A stretch of 64,000 bases of DNA, from the NCBI GenBank assembly GCA_965228775.1, contig OZ245840.1, positions 1,364,001-1,428,000 on the forward strand. The letters run 5' to 3'. This document shows positions 43,106 through 52,279 of this stretch, piece by piece. Each line of letters starts with the position of its first letter. Positions within the stretch are counted from its first letter, which is position 1. Under the pieces are notes generated by a model. It was not told the origin of the DNA and did not search any database. It worked only from the letters and a program-made list of their open reading frames with translations. The position numbers were made by a program, and so were the translations under genes. This DNA is from JANQMY01 sp965228775. GTDB taxonomy: Bacteria > Pseudomonadota > Alphaproteobacteria > JANQMY01.

Positions 43106-44089
43106 ATGCTTTATTCAGACGTAGATTTAACGCACACTCCGGATGCCGATGATCCACATTGGCAGGAGTCCGTTGTTCTTCTTTTTGATGATCGAGACGA
43201 AGGCGTCACGGGTTTCATCCGCATCGGGTCCGAACCCAATATCGGAAAATCCCAAGTACACTTCAACTTGACAACAGATGATGGCAGACGTTTTCGCCAT
43301 AATCCGTTTGATCTGCCTATGCAATCGGGTGATCGGACAGATGACGGTTTCGCCGCCGGCTCGTTGACCTGGCGAATTCCCAAGGGCGAATACGTTCAGG
43401 TCACTGCAGAAGAGAATGACGCGTCCGTCGACCTGCGCCTTTATGATTTCTTTCCGTCAATGCCATGCTGGAAAATGATTGGTGTGCCAGACGATATGGA
43501 TGTGGCAGCCCCCAATCATTACGAAAGTTCCGGTCGTGTCGAAGGCAAGGTGCGTATTGGTAACCGTGTCATAGACATCAAGAATGCACTTGGTCATCGG
43601 GATCATTCTTGGGGCCATCGTGATGTGTCGATCATGCGCAGCTTTCGCTGGTTTGCGGGCACTACCGGTCCCGACCTTTCCTTCAGCGCTCTTATCTTCC
43701 ACGCCTCAAATGGCATGGTTGGTAAAGGTGGATGGGTCGTCCGCAATGGTGAGAAACACGATCTGACCGCCCTCGACATCGTTTCCCTAGTGAATTCAGA
43801 TGGCATGTCCGTACGTGGGGGTATGGTCGATATGACCCTTGAGACTGGGGAAAAGCTCCACTTTGACGCAAACATTTTAGATGGCTTCCCAACGTCTTAC
43901 CGGTCAGCCCTCGGCGGTAAGGGCTCTCACATTGGAGTGGAAGGCATGTCGACCGTTACCTGCGGGGACCTGACAGGCTTTTGCGACTTTAATATTGCAA
44001 ACTTGATTTGCGGCAGCGCGGAACCTGCTGCGGGCGTTTGCGAGGAGTTTGCGACACTCATCGACGGCCTTAGCGAACGCCCAAAATAG
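43106..44089 (+). CDS. DUF7064-like protein (AttH/CrtC-type fold), copy 2
   Basis: A 327-residue paralogue of 37722-38693: HTPDADDPHWQES at the N-terminus, HRDHSWGHRDVS near 165, and similar C-terminal strands ending in GDLTGFCDFNIAN. A GAGG ribosome site precedes the ATG. It is cotranscribed with swivel protein copy 2. The repeated pairing of swivel protein and DUF7064 protein on both sides suggests that the two act on one substrate. Confidence 0.7.
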   Translation: MLYSDVDLTHTPDADDPHWQESVVLLFDDRDEGVTGFIRIGSEPNIGKSQVHFNLTTDDGRRFRHNPFDLPMQSGDRTDDGFAAGSLTWRIPKGEYVQVTAEENDASVDLRLYDFFPSMPCWKMIGVPDDMDVAAPNHYESSGRVEGKVRIGNRVIDIKNALGHRDHSWGHRDVSIMRSFRWFAGTTGPDLSFSALIFHASNGMVGKGGWVVRNGEKHDLTALDIVSLVNSDGMSVRGGMVDMTLETGEKLHFDANILDGFPTSYRSALGGKGSHIGVEGMSTVTCGDLTGFCDFNIANLICGSAEPAAGVCEEFATLIDGLSERPK

Positions 44090-44149
44090 ATTCATTTTTT
44101 TATTTATTCTTTATATTTTTGCGTTTTGCGTTTTTTATTGTTGTCTAAT

Positions 44150-44161
44150 ATACGCAATAAT
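44150..44161. promoter_or_regulatory. ATACGCAATAAT motif before the amidohydrolase gene
   Basis: Part of a 122-bp AT-rich gap that also has GCGTTTTGCGTTTT at 44121-44134. It is a near match to the motifs at 41287, 48103 and 53319 (reverse), hence a possible common operator. Confidence 0.4.
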
Positions 44162-44211
44162 GCTATTCGATTTGAAGCAGAAAATCGCACCAATCTTTCG
44201 GGAGAACACCA

Positions 44212-45978
44212 ATGGCAAAGTTCGACATCGTCGTTAAAGACGGAACAATTATAGATGGCACTGGTGTTGCCCGGACATTTGGCGACATTGGGATTAAAGA
44301 CGGCATCGTCGAAAGGGTGGGAAGCAATATCCCAACCGACGGCGCAGCAAAGGTTATTGATGCCAAGGGCAAGATTGTTGCTCCAGGCGTGATTGATCCG
44401 CATACACACTACGATGCCCAAATCCATTGGGATCCCTACTGCACAAACTCAGGGTGGCACGGCACAACAACGGTTGCTGTGGGTAATTGTGGTTTCGGCT
44501 TCATGCCTTGCCGGCCAGATGCACGCGATCGCTACATGCTTATGATGGAAAACACTGAGCAGGTGCCTTTGGGGGCAATGCGCGAAGCGCTTCCGTGGAA
44601 GTGGGAATCGTTTCCTGATTGGATCAACTATATGAAGAGCGTCCGGAAAGGCATTAACCTTGCCGCTTATATGCCGCTCAACTCCTTGATGATCTACGTT
44701 ATGGGGTACGAAGCCGCCAAAACCCGCGGCGCGACACAGGCTGAACGCCAGCAAATGCGCGATATGTTGAATGAAGCGATGGATCAAGGTGCCATTGGGT
44801 TCGCGCTATCGCATCTCAATGAGTTCAACAGTCACAAAGACTGTGATGGCTCCCCCATGCCAACAGATTCCATGCAAATCGAAGACGCATACTATTTGGC
44901 GGAAGTTTTGCGTGAGCGTGATCAAGGAGTGATCCAGTGTCTGGCTGAACTTCCGATCACTGTTTGCAACCGGAATGTTGTTGAAGAGCTCGCGAAGATT
45001 TCGGGACGATCCATTCTTCACAATGTTATCACAGCATTCGATATGCTTCCCGACTATCACACCGGAATTATGGATTGGCTAAACAGCTGTGAAGAACGTG
45101 GATTAAATATCTACAGTCAATCACTTACCATGCGGGCATGGAATGAGTTCAACGCTGTTGATGCAGACACACTTTGGCAAGGGGTGGATCCATTTGCTGA
45201 GTTTTCTCGGGCGAACGGCGCTGCCGAAAAGATTCAGCTTCTCAACAACTCCGAATATAGAGCGCGCGCCAGAGAACAATACAATCCGGATATGATGGTC
45301 GGCTCAGGTGGACCCGTAGAGTCATTTATCTTACTTCGGGCGAAAGGTCAGAAATTTGCTCAGCATGAGGGAATGCTTCTGAGTGATATCGCGGAAAAAA
45401 CAAACAGTACGCCAATCGATGTAATTTTTGACATCATCGCGGATTCAGAGGGTGCGATGGCGGACTTCCGCACCACCCAAGCCACCAGTACGGATATCGA
45501 AAAACTGTCCGCGATCCTCAAGCACAAACGCGTTCTGCCTGGGACATCGGATGGCGGAGCACACATTAAGTTTTTCAGTGGTGGCCACTTCTCGACCGAC
45601 AACATCATGCAGATGGTGAGAGAAGAAAATCGGATGTCGCTCGAAGAAATTCATTTCAAACTCAGCAACCTGCCATCACGTGTATTAGGCTTGAACAAGC
45701 GCGGTGTGTTGTTGGAAGGCTACGCGGCTGACCTATACATCTACGATTTCGACAAACTTGGCTACAACCAACATGCTTATGATGTGGTGACTGACTTACC
45801 GGATGGCGATTGGCGGAGAGTTGTGAAGGCGCAAGGCGTCGAGTGGAATATCGTGAATGGCGAAGTGATTTTCCAAAACAGTGAATGTACAGACGCCCTC
45901 CCCGGTCGCCTTCTTGGAAACGGTGGACGTGAAGTCGACCAAGCTTTGGCAAACAACATTCAGATCGCTGCCGAATAA
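44212..45978 (+). CDS. N-acyl-D-amino-acid deacylase-like amidohydrolase
   Basis: A 588-residue metal-dependent amidohydrolase. It opens with FDIVVKDGTIIDGTG and has the metal motif DPHTHYDAQ (about 63-71), GNCGFG (cysteine ligand typical of D-aminoacylases), H in SHLNEF, and DGGAHIKFF near 450. D-aminoacylases and related enzymes hydrolyse N-acyl amides or cyclic imides. GGGAGAACACCA gives a strong ribosome site. It has its own promoter region and ends at a strong terminator (46002-46035). The substrate here is more likely a lactone or amide intermediate of the catabolic cluster than a D-amino acid derivative (inference). Confidence 0.85.
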   Translation: MAKFDIVVKDGTIIDGTGVARTFGDIGIKDGIVERVGSNIPTDGAAKVIDAKGKIVAPGVIDPHTHYDAQIHWDPYCTNSGWHGTTTVAVGNCGFGFMPCRPDARDRYMLMMENTEQVPLGAMREALPWKWESFPDWINYMKSVRKGINLAAYMPLNSLMIYVMGYEAAKTRGATQAERQQMRDMLNEAMDQGAIGFALSHLNEFNSHKDCDGSPMPTDSMQIEDAYYLAEVLRERDQGVIQCLAELPITVCNRNVVEELAKISGRSILHNVITAFDMLPDYHTGIMDWLNSCEERGLNIYSQSLTMRAWNEFNAVDADTLWQGVDPFAEFSRANGAAEKIQLLNNSEYRARAREQYNPDMMVGSGGPVESFILLRAKGQKFAQHEGMLLSDIAEKTNSTPIDVIFDIIADSEGAMADFRTTQATSTDIEKLSAILKHKRVLPGTSDGGAHIKFFSGGHFSTDNIMQMVREENRMSLEEIHFKLSNLPSRVLGLNKRGVLLEGYAADLYIYDFDKLGYNQHAYDVVTDLPDGDWRRVVKAQGVEWNIVNGEVIFQNSECTDALPGRLLGNGGREVDQALANNIQIAAE

Positions 45979-46001
45979 ATTTGGATCAAAGTCAAAGATT
46001 G

Positions 46002-46035
46002 AAGCCCCCGCCGTTTCACGAGCGGGGGCTTTTTT
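46002..46035 (+). terminator. Rho-independent terminator after the amidohydrolase gene
   Basis: AGCCCCCGC and GCGGGGGCT arms (9 bp, 10-base loop) are followed by a run of T. It ends the 44212-45978 transcript. Confidence 0.9.
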
Positions 46036-46269
46036 GTGCCTAAAATTTAGGTGCAAAAGCAGCGTCACTTGTGAAAAAAATCTGAGCTCTTAACACCCTG
46101 ACATTCGCTGAAACTCATCCAAGAACAATACAAATACTGAATTATTTCAATAACTTAATATCTTTTTTGGTGGTTTGTGGATGTGGTCAAGAATGCGAGT
46201 AATTACCTGAGTTAATTCCTCATATAATTTCAAAAAACAAAAATTGATGATCGTTTCTGGGAGGTAGAA
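46036..46269 (+). promoter_or_regulatory. Promoter region of the carotenoid oxygenase gene
   Basis: A 234-bp AT-rich region after a terminator. AATGCGAGTAATTA near 46192 weakly resembles the ATACGCA motif. GGGAGG at 46259-46264 is the ribosome site. Confidence 0.35.
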
Positions 46270-47748
46270 ATGGATCCGTTTCCCCAAGACATCCGTCTTG
46301 CTGGGCCGCTAAAGCCAATGCGTTTCGAGGTGGACATCGAGGATTGTGTTGTCCAAGGCGAAATCCCAAAAGATCTGAACGGTGGGTTTTACCGCTGCGG
46401 TCCGTCGATGAAACGTCCGACGCGCCAGAACTTTGTTGGATTGTCCGCAATGGACGGCATGGTCCAAGCCATGATCTTCGAGAACGGCAAAGCCACATTT
46501 CGAAATCGGTGGGTACGCACACCAAAATACCTTGCAGAGGAAAAAGCCGGAGAAGCGATCTTTGAATATGAAGATGCTTGGGCCGATTGGCGCGGCTATG
46601 GGTTAGGCGAAGTCGTACGGGATAACCGAACCGCCGGTGTCCCGCAGGGTAACGCTGGTGTCAACGTGGTCCCCTTTGCAGGCAAAGAGATTCTAGCTCT
46701 CTGCGAGCAGGGCTTGGTGCCGGTCGCTCTGGATCCAATCACGCTTGAGACGAAAGGCCTTGTACCATGGGCAGATCAATGTGGTCCTGGCCTTGTTAAC
46801 CCTCCTTGTCCTGAAGGGGGAACGTTTACCGCCCATCCAAAGTGGGATCCTGATACAGGTGAATTGTTTGGGTGGTCTGGAACAGATAAGAAACCATTCT
46901 GTACACTGCATTTCGTGAAGCCAGATGGAACCGTAAAGTCGCGCGTACTTGATGATGCGCCCTACTATGCCAATCTTCATGATATTTGGCTCACAGAAGA
47001 ATATGTGGTGATGCCGTTTATGCCGTTCATCAACACTTTGGAACGCATAAAGGATGGGAACCCAGTACTTGGTTGGGAACCAGAGCGCCCCATCGTTCTC
47101 GGCATTATTCCAAGAAGTCTAGAAGGTGACATTCGCTGGATTGAGGCTGGGTTTGGGCCTGAATACATCATGCACACAATGTCGGCGAATACGGATGGCA
47201 ACACGCTAACCCTCGACGGCCCCATCTTTGACAAAGCCCCCTTCCCGTTCGAACAAGATCTCAAACCTGGGGATGAATTTATTCCATTCGGTGCCGGTGT
47301 GACCGGACGATGGATTGTCGACTTGGAAGCTGGCTCGGTTAAATCCGAAAGACTGGATGATCGTCCTGTCGAGTTCCCCAAGATCGATGAAAGGTTCTAC
47401 GGCAAAAGCTACGAAACCGGCTTCATGACTGGGGGTGACGACCTATGGTCGCTCACGACACTGATAAAACGCAATGTCAGGAAAAACAAAGAAGAGCGGT
47501 TTACAATCGAACGCGAAGCACCGATAGCGATTTTTGAACCGACTTTCGCACCGCGCAATAAAGATGCTGGCGAAGCGGATGGCTATATGATTGTTCCGGT
47601 TTCTCGATTTACAGAAAATCTGTCTGACTATCTGATTTTTGATACGTCCAACATAGAAGCGGGCCCTGTTGCGACCATTGAGCTACCCGTCCAAATCGGA
47701 TGGACGCCCCACGGTCATTACATGGACTTCGAAACCAAGTTTCACTGA
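46270..47748 (+). CDS. Carotenoid-cleavage/lignostilbene dioxygenase family protein
   Basis: A 492-residue non-haem iron oxygenase of the RPE65/CCD family. Four iron-ligand histidines are visible in the expected order: TAHPKW (189), ANLHDIW (237), MHTMSA (302) and TPHGHYMDF (near 483). The family cleaves C=C bonds of carotenoids, apocarotenoids, stilbenes or isoeugenol-type phenylpropenoids. No carotenoid biosynthesis gene is near; the catabolic neighbours suggest cleavage of a plant-derived alkene. It is followed after 5 bp by a small membrane protein gene. Confidence 0.9.
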   Translation: MDPFPQDIRLAGPLKPMRFEVDIEDCVVQGEIPKDLNGGFYRCGPSMKRPTRQNFVGLSAMDGMVQAMIFENGKATFRNRWVRTPKYLAEEKAGEAIFEYEDAWADWRGYGLGEVVRDNRTAGVPQGNAGVNVVPFAGKEILALCEQGLVPVALDPITLETKGLVPWADQCGPGLVNPPCPEGGTFTAHPKWDPDTGELFGWSGTDKKPFCTLHFVKPDGTVKSRVLDDAPYYANLHDIWLTEEYVVMPFMPFINTLERIKDGNPVLGWEPERPIVLGIIPRSLEGDIRWIEAGFGPEYIMHTMSANTDGNTLTLDGPIFDKAPFPFEQDLKPGDEFIPFGAGVTGRWIVDLEAGSVKSERLDDRPVEFPKIDERFYGKSYETGFMTGGDDLWSLTTLIKRNVRKNKEERFTIEREAPIAIFEPTFAPRNKDAGEADGYMIVPVSRFTENLSDYLIFDTSNIEAGPVATIELPVQIGWTPHGHYMDFETKFH

Positions 47749-47753
47749 TCGTC

Positions 47754-48098
47754 ATGCTCGACGCTGCTTCATATCCAACGAAATTGGTTCTGATCGGTTT
47801 GTCGGTCTTTTCGATCGTGGCGGTGTTGTGGCTGGCGACGTTGGCCACCATAGATTCAGGCTTCTCCGGTGCAATCGCTCAAACTGCGATCGTCGGCGCA
47901 GAATACCCCTGGACGAGAGCAGCGCTGGTCGATTTTTCACTCATGACCGCATTCGTCTCTGTCTGGATCTGGATCCGCGAGACCAATGCCTTTCTCAGCA
48001 TCGCGTTCATCGCTCTGCTGTGGACCTTTGGCAGTGCGTTTTTGGGGCTTTACGTCCTGTTTTTTGCATTCAAGACCAAAGGGGGTGTGTCGGGATAG
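47754..48098 (+). CDS. Small membrane protein (DUF1475/DUF2834-like)
   Basis: A 114-residue protein with three to four membrane helices (LVLIGLSVFSIVAVLWLATL first). The ATG at 47754 follows the dioxygenase stop by 5 bp; the longer frame from 47700 overlaps that gene and is rejected. It recalls the DUF1475/DUF2834 group of unknown function, as does the protein at 51913-52248. Confidence 0.6.
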   Translation: MLDAASYPTKLVLIGLSVFSIVAVLWLATLATIDSGFSGAIAQTAIVGAEYPWTRAALVDFSLMTAFVSVWIWIRETNAFLSIAFIALLWTFGSAFLGLYVLFFAFKTKGGVSG

Positions 48099-48102
48099 CA
48101 AC

Positions 48103-48114
48103 ATACGCATAAAT
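48103..48114. promoter_or_regulatory. ATACGCATAAAT motif before the TonB receptor gene
   Basis: Lies 157 bp before the receptor start, followed by AT-rich sequence and TTTTGCGCACATAT. It shares ATACGCAWAA with the other promoter regions of the catabolic cluster. Confidence 0.4.
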
Positions 48115-48270
48115 TATAAAATTCCAGACCAATAATCGATTTTGCGCACATATCAATCTGGGATATGTTTGGTAATGTATCAAAAGAGGACTCGATGGCA
48201 TTTATTGGCCGCCATTCGAGGCCCACATAATAAACCTACTTCCGCATGGAAAGTGATGGGGAGAGATCTA

Positions 48271-50469
48271 ATGAGTAAAGATAATCGCGTATCGCGAATG
48301 GGTGGACTCATGATGGGTGCATCAGCGTTCGCCCTCGCAGCAACGGTGCCCTTACCCGCATTTGCGCAGCTTGACGAAATCATCGTTACAGCCACTAAGC
48401 GTGAGGCGAGTATTCAGAGCTTGTCGCAAGCTATCACGGCTGTAAGCGGCAGTGACCTTGACTTCAGAGGCGCCACAGCAACAGAAGACCTTCAATTCCA
48501 AGTTCCGAACCTTTTTTATGGTGAGTCGACAGGCACGTCGTTGATTACGATCCGTGGTGTCGGACTGTCCGTGGAAACCGGTTTTGCAGAACAAGGTGTC
48601 GCATCACACGTAGACGGAGTATTTCTTCCACGTCCCGGCATGACCAATATTGTCATTGGCGATCTGGAGCGTGTGGAAGTGTTGCGCGGACCGCAGGGGA
48701 CGCTATACGGACGGAATTCTACCGGTGGCATCATCAACTACATCACGCGCAAACCAACCGAAGACTTTGAAGCCGGGCTAACACTTGGCGGCGGGAGTTT
48801 CACAACCATCAATGCGAATGGTTACGTTTCGGGCCCACTCGTCGAGGACAAGCTCCTGGCCCGCGTTTACGTCGACTTTGAGGATACAGACGGTTACATC
48901 GAAAACCCGGTATTGGGCTCAAACATTGATGAACAGACGTCATTTGGACTGCGTGGTTCGGTTCGTTACCTCGCTAATGAGAGCTTCACCCTCGACATGT
49001 CGGTGAACTACCTTAGAAGAGAGGGAGGCTTGGCATATAACCAGGCAACGAACTTCTTTGGATCAACGGCGCCGTTCGCCCAGACAACGCCTAATGTTAT
49101 TCCCTCAGAGGATGACCACGATTCCTTGCAGGAAGTGCTTGGTGTAACAGGAACGGCAACGTGGGAAGCCGAAAACTTCACCGTTAAATCAATTACGAGT
49201 TACTACCGTGAGACACGGAACGAGTTCTACGACTCTGATGGAGTTTCTCTTGCCTTCACTGATGTTGACCGTTTTGACCTGTCGCGTACGTTCCAACAAG
49301 AGTTGAACATCAATGGCACGGCTTTCGATGGACGTCTCGACTGGATCGCGGGTGGCTATTTCTTCTATGAAGATGCGATACTAAACGTTGATATACCGAC
49401 CTTAGGTACGCTTCTTCGGTTGGAGCAGTCTCAAGACGAGCAAAATGTAAACTATGCCGGCTTTACGGATCTGACTTACTCCATTACGGACCAATTGAGA
49501 GTTATCGGTGGTGTGCGGATCAGTCGAGACGAACGCAACGTGGACTCATTCTTGTTTAATCCGCTCACGACATTGGCCTTGCTGCCGCCTGTTACCTGTA
49601 CTGGTGTGGATACTGAAATCAACAAAACTTTCGTCAATCCGAAAGGCGTCATTGAATTCGATGCCACCGACGATGTGATGTTGTTCGCCGGATATCAGCG
49701 TGGGTCGAAACCTGGCGGCAAGATATTTGGTGACCCAACCTGTGGAGCCACTTTTGGCGACGAGAGAGTTGAGGCTATCGAAGGTGGTTTCAAGTCGAGC
49801 TGGATGGACGGCAATCTAGTGATCAATGCATCTGGTTTCTATTACGACTACAGCGACTATCAGGTCTTCCAGATCATTTTCCCATCATCGACCGTGTTGA
49901 ATGCACCTGAGGCCAGCGCTTTTGGTGCGGAAGTGGAAATCTTTGCGGCACCAACAGAGAACACAAGAGTCAACTTTGGCGCCTCTTACTTGAACGCAGA
50001 GTTTGATCGTTTTAGCGACACAGATTCATTTGGCCTGCTTGGTCTGGTACCTGGCATCCCTGGAACACCTCAAGACCTATCGGGCAACAAGCTCGCTCGG
50101 GCACCAGAGTTTACGATCAATGCTGGTGCCGAAGGTACTTGGCCAATTCCGAATGGTGGTCTGTTTGGCAGCATCACACTGCGGGGTGAAGTGTTCTACA
50201 CCACCGAAATATTCTTCCGTCAGTTCAACGAATCCTTTGACCGACAGGACGGTTACGCAATCGGAAACATTTTTGTTGCGATCAATTCTTCGGACGAGAA
50301 GTATCAACTTCGTGGCTTTGTGAAGAACGTGGGCGACACTGAGTACATTGTATCTCAGTTTTCCAACGCCTCTCCTGAGCCTGCGTTCGGTGGATTCGGC
50401 AACGCAGCCACACTCGGCCTGTATGGCCGGCCTCGCAGCTGGGGTGTGGAATTGAGTGCCAAGTTCTAG
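48271..50469 (+). CDS. TonB-dependent outer-membrane receptor
   Basis: A 732-residue receptor. It has a Sec signal (GGLMMGASAFALAA, cleavage after AFA), a TonB box-like DEIIVTATKR, a plug domain (LQFQVPNLFYGES; VEVLRGPQGTLYGRNSTGGIINYITRKP, read in part) and a 22-strand-type barrel ending in AKF. The ATG at 48271 follows GGGGAGAGATCTA; the longer frame from 48142 lacks a site. Receptors of this class in sphingomonad-like bacteria import bulky compounds as well as siderophores; here import of the cluster substrate is inferred. It ends at a strong terminator. Confidence 0.92.
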   Translation: MSKDNRVSRMGGLMMGASAFALAATVPLPAFAQLDEIIVTATKREASIQSLSQAITAVSGSDLDFRGATATEDLQFQVPNLFYGESTGTSLITIRGVGLSVETGFAEQGVASHVDGVFLPRPGMTNIVIGDLERVEVLRGPQGTLYGRNSTGGIINYITRKPTEDFEAGLTLGGGSFTTINANGYVSGPLVEDKLLARVYVDFEDTDGYIENPVLGSNIDEQTSFGLRGSVRYLANESFTLDMSVNYLRREGGLAYNQATNFFGSTAPFAQTTPNVIPSEDDHDSLQEVLGVTGTATWEAENFTVKSITSYYRETRNEFYDSDGVSLAFTDVDRFDLSRTFQQELNINGTAFDGRLDWIAGGYFFYEDAILNVDIPTLGTLLRLEQSQDEQNVNYAGFTDLTYSITDQLRVIGGVRISRDERNVDSFLFNPLTTLALLPPVTCTGVDTEINKTFVNPKGVIEFDATDDVMLFAGYQRGSKPGGKIFGDPTCGATFGDERVEAIEGGFKSSWMDGNLVINASGFYYDYSDYQVFQIIFPSSTVLNAPEASAFGAEVEIFAAPTENTRVNFGASYLNAEFDRFSDTDSFGLLGLVPGIPGTPQDLSGNKLARAPEFTINAGAEGTWPIPNGGLFGSITLRGEVFYTTEIFFRQFNESFDRQDGYAIGNIFVAINSSDEKYQLRGFVKNVGDTEYIVSQFSNASPEPAFGGFGNAATLGLYGRPRSWGVELSAKF

Positions 50470-50514
50470 AGCACCTTCCTAAACCTCCTCCCCAGAGAAG
50501 GTGACACGGAAACT

Positions 50515-50544
50515 GGCGGGACTTTAAAGTCCCGCCTTTTTTTT
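50515..50544 (+). terminator. Rho-independent terminator after the TonB receptor gene
   Basis: GGCGGGACTTTAAAGTCCCGCC forms a near-perfect palindromic stem followed by eight T residues, 45 bp after the receptor stop. Confidence 0.92.
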
Positions 50545-50733
50545 GAACAGAACGCTGTTTGGAAGGACGATTAGATGCTTTTTTCGCAGAGCAAAAAATC
50601 CATCGATATTCTCTTTACGGAATTTTTGGCTCTTGGCTTATTCTGGAAGCGATCAGAAGATGCGGATTCTGCATGGACCCTCAAATAGCCTACACACGCC
50701 TAACCCTGCTGTCTTAGACTCAACATCGAGAGT

Positions 50734-51711
50734 GTGATCGTGAAAGTTACCAAACGAATGCTTCATCCAGACTTGCAACCGTTTTATAGTCGACTGCAAT
50801 ACTTTGAAATTATGTTTCGCTCAAAGTGGCTGACACAAATATCCAACTATTTGATGTGCCAAAACTCGAAAAGACATAAAGAAACAGAACTACAATGTGG
50901 TGAGATTTATTTTCCAAGCAGTTACGACGGCAGCCAGATCCGAGCAAAAGTTTACAAACCTAAAGAACATGCAGATCCGTTACCGTTGCTAATATACTTT
51001 CATGGCGGCGGATACGTCATGGGATGCCCGGAGTTAAGCATCGATATCATAAAACTTTTTATTCAAACGAGACCATGTGTCGTTGTTGCGCCAGACTACC
51101 GCAAAGCATATACAGAACCGTATCCGGCCGGATTTAACGACTGTTACGACACGCTTCGCTGGACGACTTCAAACGCCGATGAGCTTGGTGCGACGAGTGA
51201 TGGTGTTATTTTGGCAGGACACAGCGCTGGTGGAGGATTGACGGCTGCAGTGTCTCTAAAAGCACGCGACACGGGCGACGTCAAAATAGCTTTCCAGATG
51301 CCGATTTATCCTATGATTGACGACCGCCAGCCCCAAGACAATTTGAGGGATATCGACGTAATCGTTTGGAACTCAAAAACCAACCGTATCGGCTGGAATG
51401 CGTATCTTGCGGACCTGCAGAACCGCGGAGCCGAAATTCCTTCCTACGCAGCGCCCGCACGAAACAGCAATTATCATGACCTCCCACCTACGATCACTTT
51501 GGTCGGTACATATGATCCCTTCTATGAAGAAACAAAAACCTACGTAAATGGATTGACAGATGCCGGAATAGACGTGGCTTTCGAAGAGTACACTAACTGT
51601 TTTCACGCATTTGATTTCATTGCCTCTGGTTCAGAAATTAGCAAGAAAGCTGTTGCCTTTACATTTGAAAACTACGCCAAATTTTTCGATCGTTATGTAG
51701 GCGCAGAATAA
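50734..51711 (+). CDS. Alpha/beta hydrolase (hormone-sensitive lipase type esterase)
   Basis: A 325-residue esterase with the HSL-family oxyanion motif HGGGYVMG (about 90), nucleophile elbow GHSAGG (about 165), acid GTYDPF (about 264) and histidine in CFHAFDF (about 290). No signal peptide is evident, so it acts in the cytoplasm. Starts at 50734 (GTG) or 50740 (GTG after GAGAG) are both possible. It may hydrolyse an ester or lactone produced by the BVMO encoded at 57424-59244 (inference). Confidence 0.88.
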   Translation: MIVKVTKRMLHPDLQPFYSRLQYFEIMFRSKWLTQISNYLMCQNSKRHKETELQCGEIYFPSSYDGSQIRAKVYKPKEHADPLPLLIYFHGGGYVMGCPELSIDIIKLFIQTRPCVVVAPDYRKAYTEPYPAGFNDCYDTLRWTTSNADELGATSDGVILAGHSAGGGLTAAVSLKARDTGDVKIAFQMPIYPMIDDRQPQDNLRDIDVIVWNSKTNRIGWNAYLADLQNRGAEIPSYAAPARNSNYHDLPPTITLVGTYDPFYEETKTYVNGLTDAGIDVAFEEYTNCFHAFDFIASGSEISKKAVAFTFENYAKFFDRYVGAE

Positions 51712-51912
51712 TCCAAGTAACACCTGCCTAGACAAAGGACGAAGGCGCTAAATCAAAGCGCCTGATACCCCATCGGATCTTGTAGAGATTGATTTCAACC
51801 CGAATTGCTGTCCCCAACTTGTCTGCCATAGAAAGTGCCGTTTTGTGATTTAGGCTATGCCTATAAATACAATCTCCACATTCACGGAAGAAAGTTGCAC
51901 GCGGAAAGCCCC

Positions 51913-52248
51913 ATGACAGTCAAAGAGATGGTTTATCTTGTATTTGCCGCGGCGGCATTTGTACCGATCGCGTATTTCAACTTTCTTTTCAGTCTGGAAG
52001 TTGGAACACCTGTTTGGTTTGCGGTCCCCGAGTTTTACGCTCAAGCAACTCTGAACCCGGCGAGTTCGTCGCTGGCTTGGGATGCGACGATCGTCGGAAT
52101 AGCGTTCATCGTTTTCATCTATCTTGAGGGCCGCAGGATCAACATGCCCTACTATTGGGTCTTTGTTGTTCTGCCATTTGTGCATTCAATTGCATTTGCC
52201 GGACCGTTGTTCCTCTTTTTTCGAGAACGGCATCTCAGATTGAGCTGA
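51913..52248 (+). CDS. DUF2834-like membrane protein
   Basis: A 111-residue protein with three membrane helices and the typical ending EGRRINMPYYWVFVVLPFVHSIAFAGPLFLFFRER (read in part). The ATG at 51913 follows GGAAAG; an upstream ATG at 51835 adds an unlikely polar leader. Function unknown. It stands convergent to the Lrp-type regulator gene. Confidence 0.65.
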   Translation: MTVKEMVYLVFAAAAFVPIAYFNFLFSLEVGTPVWFAVPEFYAQATLNPASSSLAWDATIVGIAFIVFIYLEGRRINMPYYWVFVVLPFVHSIAFAGPLFLFFRERHLRLS

Positions 52249-52279
52249 AAAGGTCCAGCTCAGTCAAAATGACAGTGAC

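Noticed and set aside
48142..48270. N-terminal extension of the TonB receptor
   Set aside because: It would place 43 residues before the signal peptide; the ATG at 48271 has a strong ribosome site.
50543..50737. A 64-codon frame between the TonB receptor and esterase genes
   Set aside because: It begins inside the terminator T-run, has no ribosome site and shows no recognisable motif.
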